Positions 62,369 through 64,000 of a stretch of DNA of 64,000 nucleotides are shown in pieces. How positions within the stretch are numbered: the first letter of the stretch is position 1; each line of letters begins with the position of its first letter. The notes beneath the pieces are model-generated. The model saw only the letters and a list, made by a program, of their open reading frames with translations. It did not search any database and was not told the origin of the DNA. The stretch lies in NCBI RefSeq assembly GCF_024347435.1, contig NZ_AP025481.1:310001-374000 (forward strand), read 5' to 3'. The DNA comes from Vibrio cyclitrophicus (GTDB lineage Bacteria; Pseudomonadota; Gammaproteobacteria; Enterobacterales; Vibrionaceae). Made by a program: the position numbers and the translations under genes.

Positions 62369-62865
62369 AAGTATCCAATTAAACAAGTTTCAACGTGAGC
62401 GCTATGGCAATTGTGAGTGATTACTTGTTATTTGTGAATCAATTTCATTAATTGCATTAATTACGTAGTCTGATCGGCCTGATCGTTTTATGTGTTTCCA
62501 TCTCATCTGTATAGCGTCACAGAGGCTATACATTCTGAGGTAAACGGAGAATCATCACTATATCGTACTGAGATGAAAAATTGATATTCGATATGAAAGC
62601 AAAATTAGACGGTAATTGATGGGAGCTTGGCGTTAAAAAGAACAACATTGAGGTGTTAATGTGCTCTGTATCACTGGGATGAATCATTATTAGTGCCTGT
62701 GATTCATTAATGTTTTTCCAACTGGAGGGATAATCGAAAAGGGCATGTTCAACTAGAATAGAGGTATAAGTTTTACAGTGTAAATGATCGAATTGAAATC
62801 GTTTACATTCCCTACATAATGCGGCGCGCGATGCTGCTGAATAATAACTAGGAAGGAATAGAACA
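62369..62865. other. Intergenic region between LysR gene and kbl
   Basis: These 497 bases hold the promoter of the divergent LysR gene and, near the right end, a palindrome and promoter-like sequence for kbl. I see no open frame with a ribosome site in the middle part. Confidence 0.5.
62779..62807 (+). promoter_or_regulatory. Palindromic operator and promoter candidate upstream of kbl
   Basis: Arms TGTAAATGAT (62779-62788) and ATCGTTTACA (62798-62807) pair at nine of ten positions around a 9-base spacer. A TTGAAA at 62793 and CATAAT at 62815, 16 bases apart, form a plausible sigma-70 promoter overlapping the palindrome. The regulator is not known. Confidence 0.5.
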
Positions 62866-64000
62866 ATGTCTTCTGCATTTTACCAACAGATTCAAAACCA
62901 AATCGAAGAAGTTAAAGAAGAAGGTCTTTACAAGTCTGAGCGCATTATCACTTCTGCTCAAAAAGCAGCGGTTTCCATCTCGACAGGTGAAGAAGTACTA
63001 AACTTCTGTGCAAACAACTACTTAGGCCTTGCTAACCACCCAGCTCTTATCGAAGCTGCTAAAGATGGTATGGATCAGCACGGTTTTGGTATGGCTTCAG
63101 TACGTTTCATCTGTGGTACTCAAGATTCTCACAAAGAACTAGAGCAAAAGCTATCTACGTTCCTAGGTAAAGAAGACACTATTCTTTACACATCTTGTTT
63201 TGATGCGAACGCTGGCCTATTCGAAACGATTCTAGGCAAAGAAGACGCAATCATTTCTGATGCTCTAAACCACGCATCTATCATCGATGGTGTTCGTCTG
63301 TGTAAAGCAATGCGCTTCCGCTACGCAAACAACAACATGGAAGAGCTAGAGCAACAACTTATCGCAGCTAAAGAAGCGGGCGCTCGTCACACGCTTATCG
63401 TAACTGACGGCGTATTCTCTATGGACGGTGTAGTGGCTAACCTTCCTGCTATTTGTGACCTTGCAGACAAGTACGGTGCACTAGTAATGGTTGATGATTC
63501 TCACGCAGTAGGTTTCATGGGTGAAAACGGCGCAGGTACTCACGAGTTCCACAACGTTGTTGACCGTATCGACATCATCACTGGTACGCTTGGTAAAGCA
63601 ATGGGTGGCGCTTCAGGCGGTTACACTGCTGGTAAGAAAGAAGTAATCGACTGGTTACGTCAGCGTTCTCGTCCATACCTGTTCTCTAACTCTGTTGCAC
63701 CTGCAATCGTATCGGCGTCTATCCGCGTTCTAGATCTTCTTGCGGAATCTGGCGACCTGCGTACTCAACTATGGGAAAATTCTGCTCACTTCCGTACTCG
63801 CATGGAAGACGCTGGTTTCACAATGGGTGGTGCTGACCACGCTATCATCCCAATCATGCTTGGTGATGCAAAAGTAGCGGCTGAATTCGCAGAGCGCGCT
63901 CTAGAGAAAGGCATCTACGTTGTCGGTTTCTCTTTTCCTGTCGTACCAAAAGGTCAAGCTCGTATCCGTACGCAAATGTCTGCTGCACACTCTCGTGAGC
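62866..64000 (+). CDS. kbl: 2-amino-3-ketobutyrate CoA ligase, truncated by the window end
   Basis: The frame runs from the ATG (AGGAAGGAA upstream) to the right edge with 378 codons and no stop; the full enzyme is about 398 residues. It catalyses the second step of threonine catabolism, 2-amino-3-ketobutyrate plus CoA to glycine and acetyl-CoA. Motifs are [56 protein letters not shown] and the PLP lysine in [14 protein letters not shown]. The codon usage is notably biased to highly expressed choices. tdh is expected just beyond the window. Confidence 0.95.
   Translation, partial: MSSAFYQQIQNQIEEVKEEGLYKSERIITSAQKAAVSISTGEEVLNFCANNYLGLANHPALIEAAKDGMDQHGFGMASVRFICGTQDSHKELEQKLSTFLGKEDTILYTSCFDANAGLFETILGKEDAIISDALNHASIIDGVRLCKAMRFRYANNNMEELEQQLIAAKEAGARHTLIVTDGVFSMDGVVANLPAICDLADKYGALVMVDDSHAVGFMGENGAGTHEFHNVVDRIDIITGTLGKAMGGASGGYTAGKKEVIDWLRQRSRPYLFSNSVAPAIVSASIRVLDLLAESGDLRTQLWENSAHFRTRMEDAGFTMGGADHAIIPIMLGDAKVAAEFAERALEKGIYVVGFSFPVVPKGQARIRTQMSAAHSRE

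Noticed and set aside
1..64000. CRISPR arrays, insertion sequences, integrases, tRNA or rRNA genes
   Set aside because: None was seen; the repeats present are short tandem units without spacers, and no transposase or integrase motifs occur.

Overview
The window looks like part of a Vibrio chromosome, most likely chromosome II of a Splendidus-clade marine vibrio. This is inferred from gene content and overall protein character, not from a database search. Supporting signs are low-to-moderate GC, an nspS/mbaA-type pair, ktrAB, a complete marine-type aminoethylphosphonate cluster and kbl at the right edge. I see no rRNA, tRNA, CRISPR array, insertion sequence, integron or prophage. It is a dense, ordinary chromosomal stretch with several accessory metabolic modules.

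Layout. 0-2.1 kb: heme A/heme O synthesis (ctaA, cyoE). 2.2-3.6 kb: small regulator, lipoprotein, DUF3820 protein. 4.0-7.4 kb: periplasmic polyamine-binding protein plus membrane GGDEF-EAL protein, matching the NspS-MbaA sensing pair of V. cholerae. 7.6-8.9 kb: aroG behind two tandem TyrR-like boxes. 9.0-11.9 kb: manC-manB for GDP-mannose. 12-15.4 kb: MscS channel and KtrAB potassium uptake. 15.5-18.4 kb: MsrAB, YhfA and an OmpA-type porin. 18.7-30.0 kb: aminophosphonate catabolism, with phnW-pbfA-phnX on the minus strand, and the transporter phnS/T/U, an FAD aminophosphonate oxidase, the GntR/UTRA regulator phnR and a DMT protein on the plus strand. Three copies of a TGGTAtAtACCA-type palindrome sit in front of these units. 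30.1-36.5 kb: a gluconate-type module (TRAP transporter, gntK, 6-phosphogluconate dehydrogenase, LacI-family repressor) with matching GTTACCGGTAAC operators at both ends. 36.5-43.4 kb: siderophore-interacting reductase behind a Fur box, POT peptide transporter, serine deaminase, YdcF-like protein, DUF333 lipoprotein and NUDIX hydrolase. 43.6-48.3 kb: heterodimeric ABC exporter and two small unknown proteins. 48.3-54 kb: a cytochrome b561 gene with an apparent in-frame stop, TPR protein, M23 endopeptidase, YbjQ, and a LysR/EamA divergent pair. 54-57 kb: large HD-GYP sensor. 57.3-62.4 kb: PHP phosphatase, cytochrome b562, DUF2946/PepSY pair, YaeR and LysR. 62.9 kb to the edge: kbl, cut by the window end.

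The two self-contained systems are the phosphonate regulon and the gluconate regulon. Each carries transporter, enzymes, regulator and repeated operator palindromes. The phosphonate regulon has three distinct entry enzymes (PhnW, PbfA, FAD oxidase) converging on phosphonoacetaldehyde and PhnX. Two c-di-GMP proteins (MbaA-like and HD-GYP) also lie here. At a finer scale, several short tandem repeats (8-bp and 17-18-bp units) occur. Three of the longer arrays lie at or across the 3' ends of genes, which no conventional feature explains.
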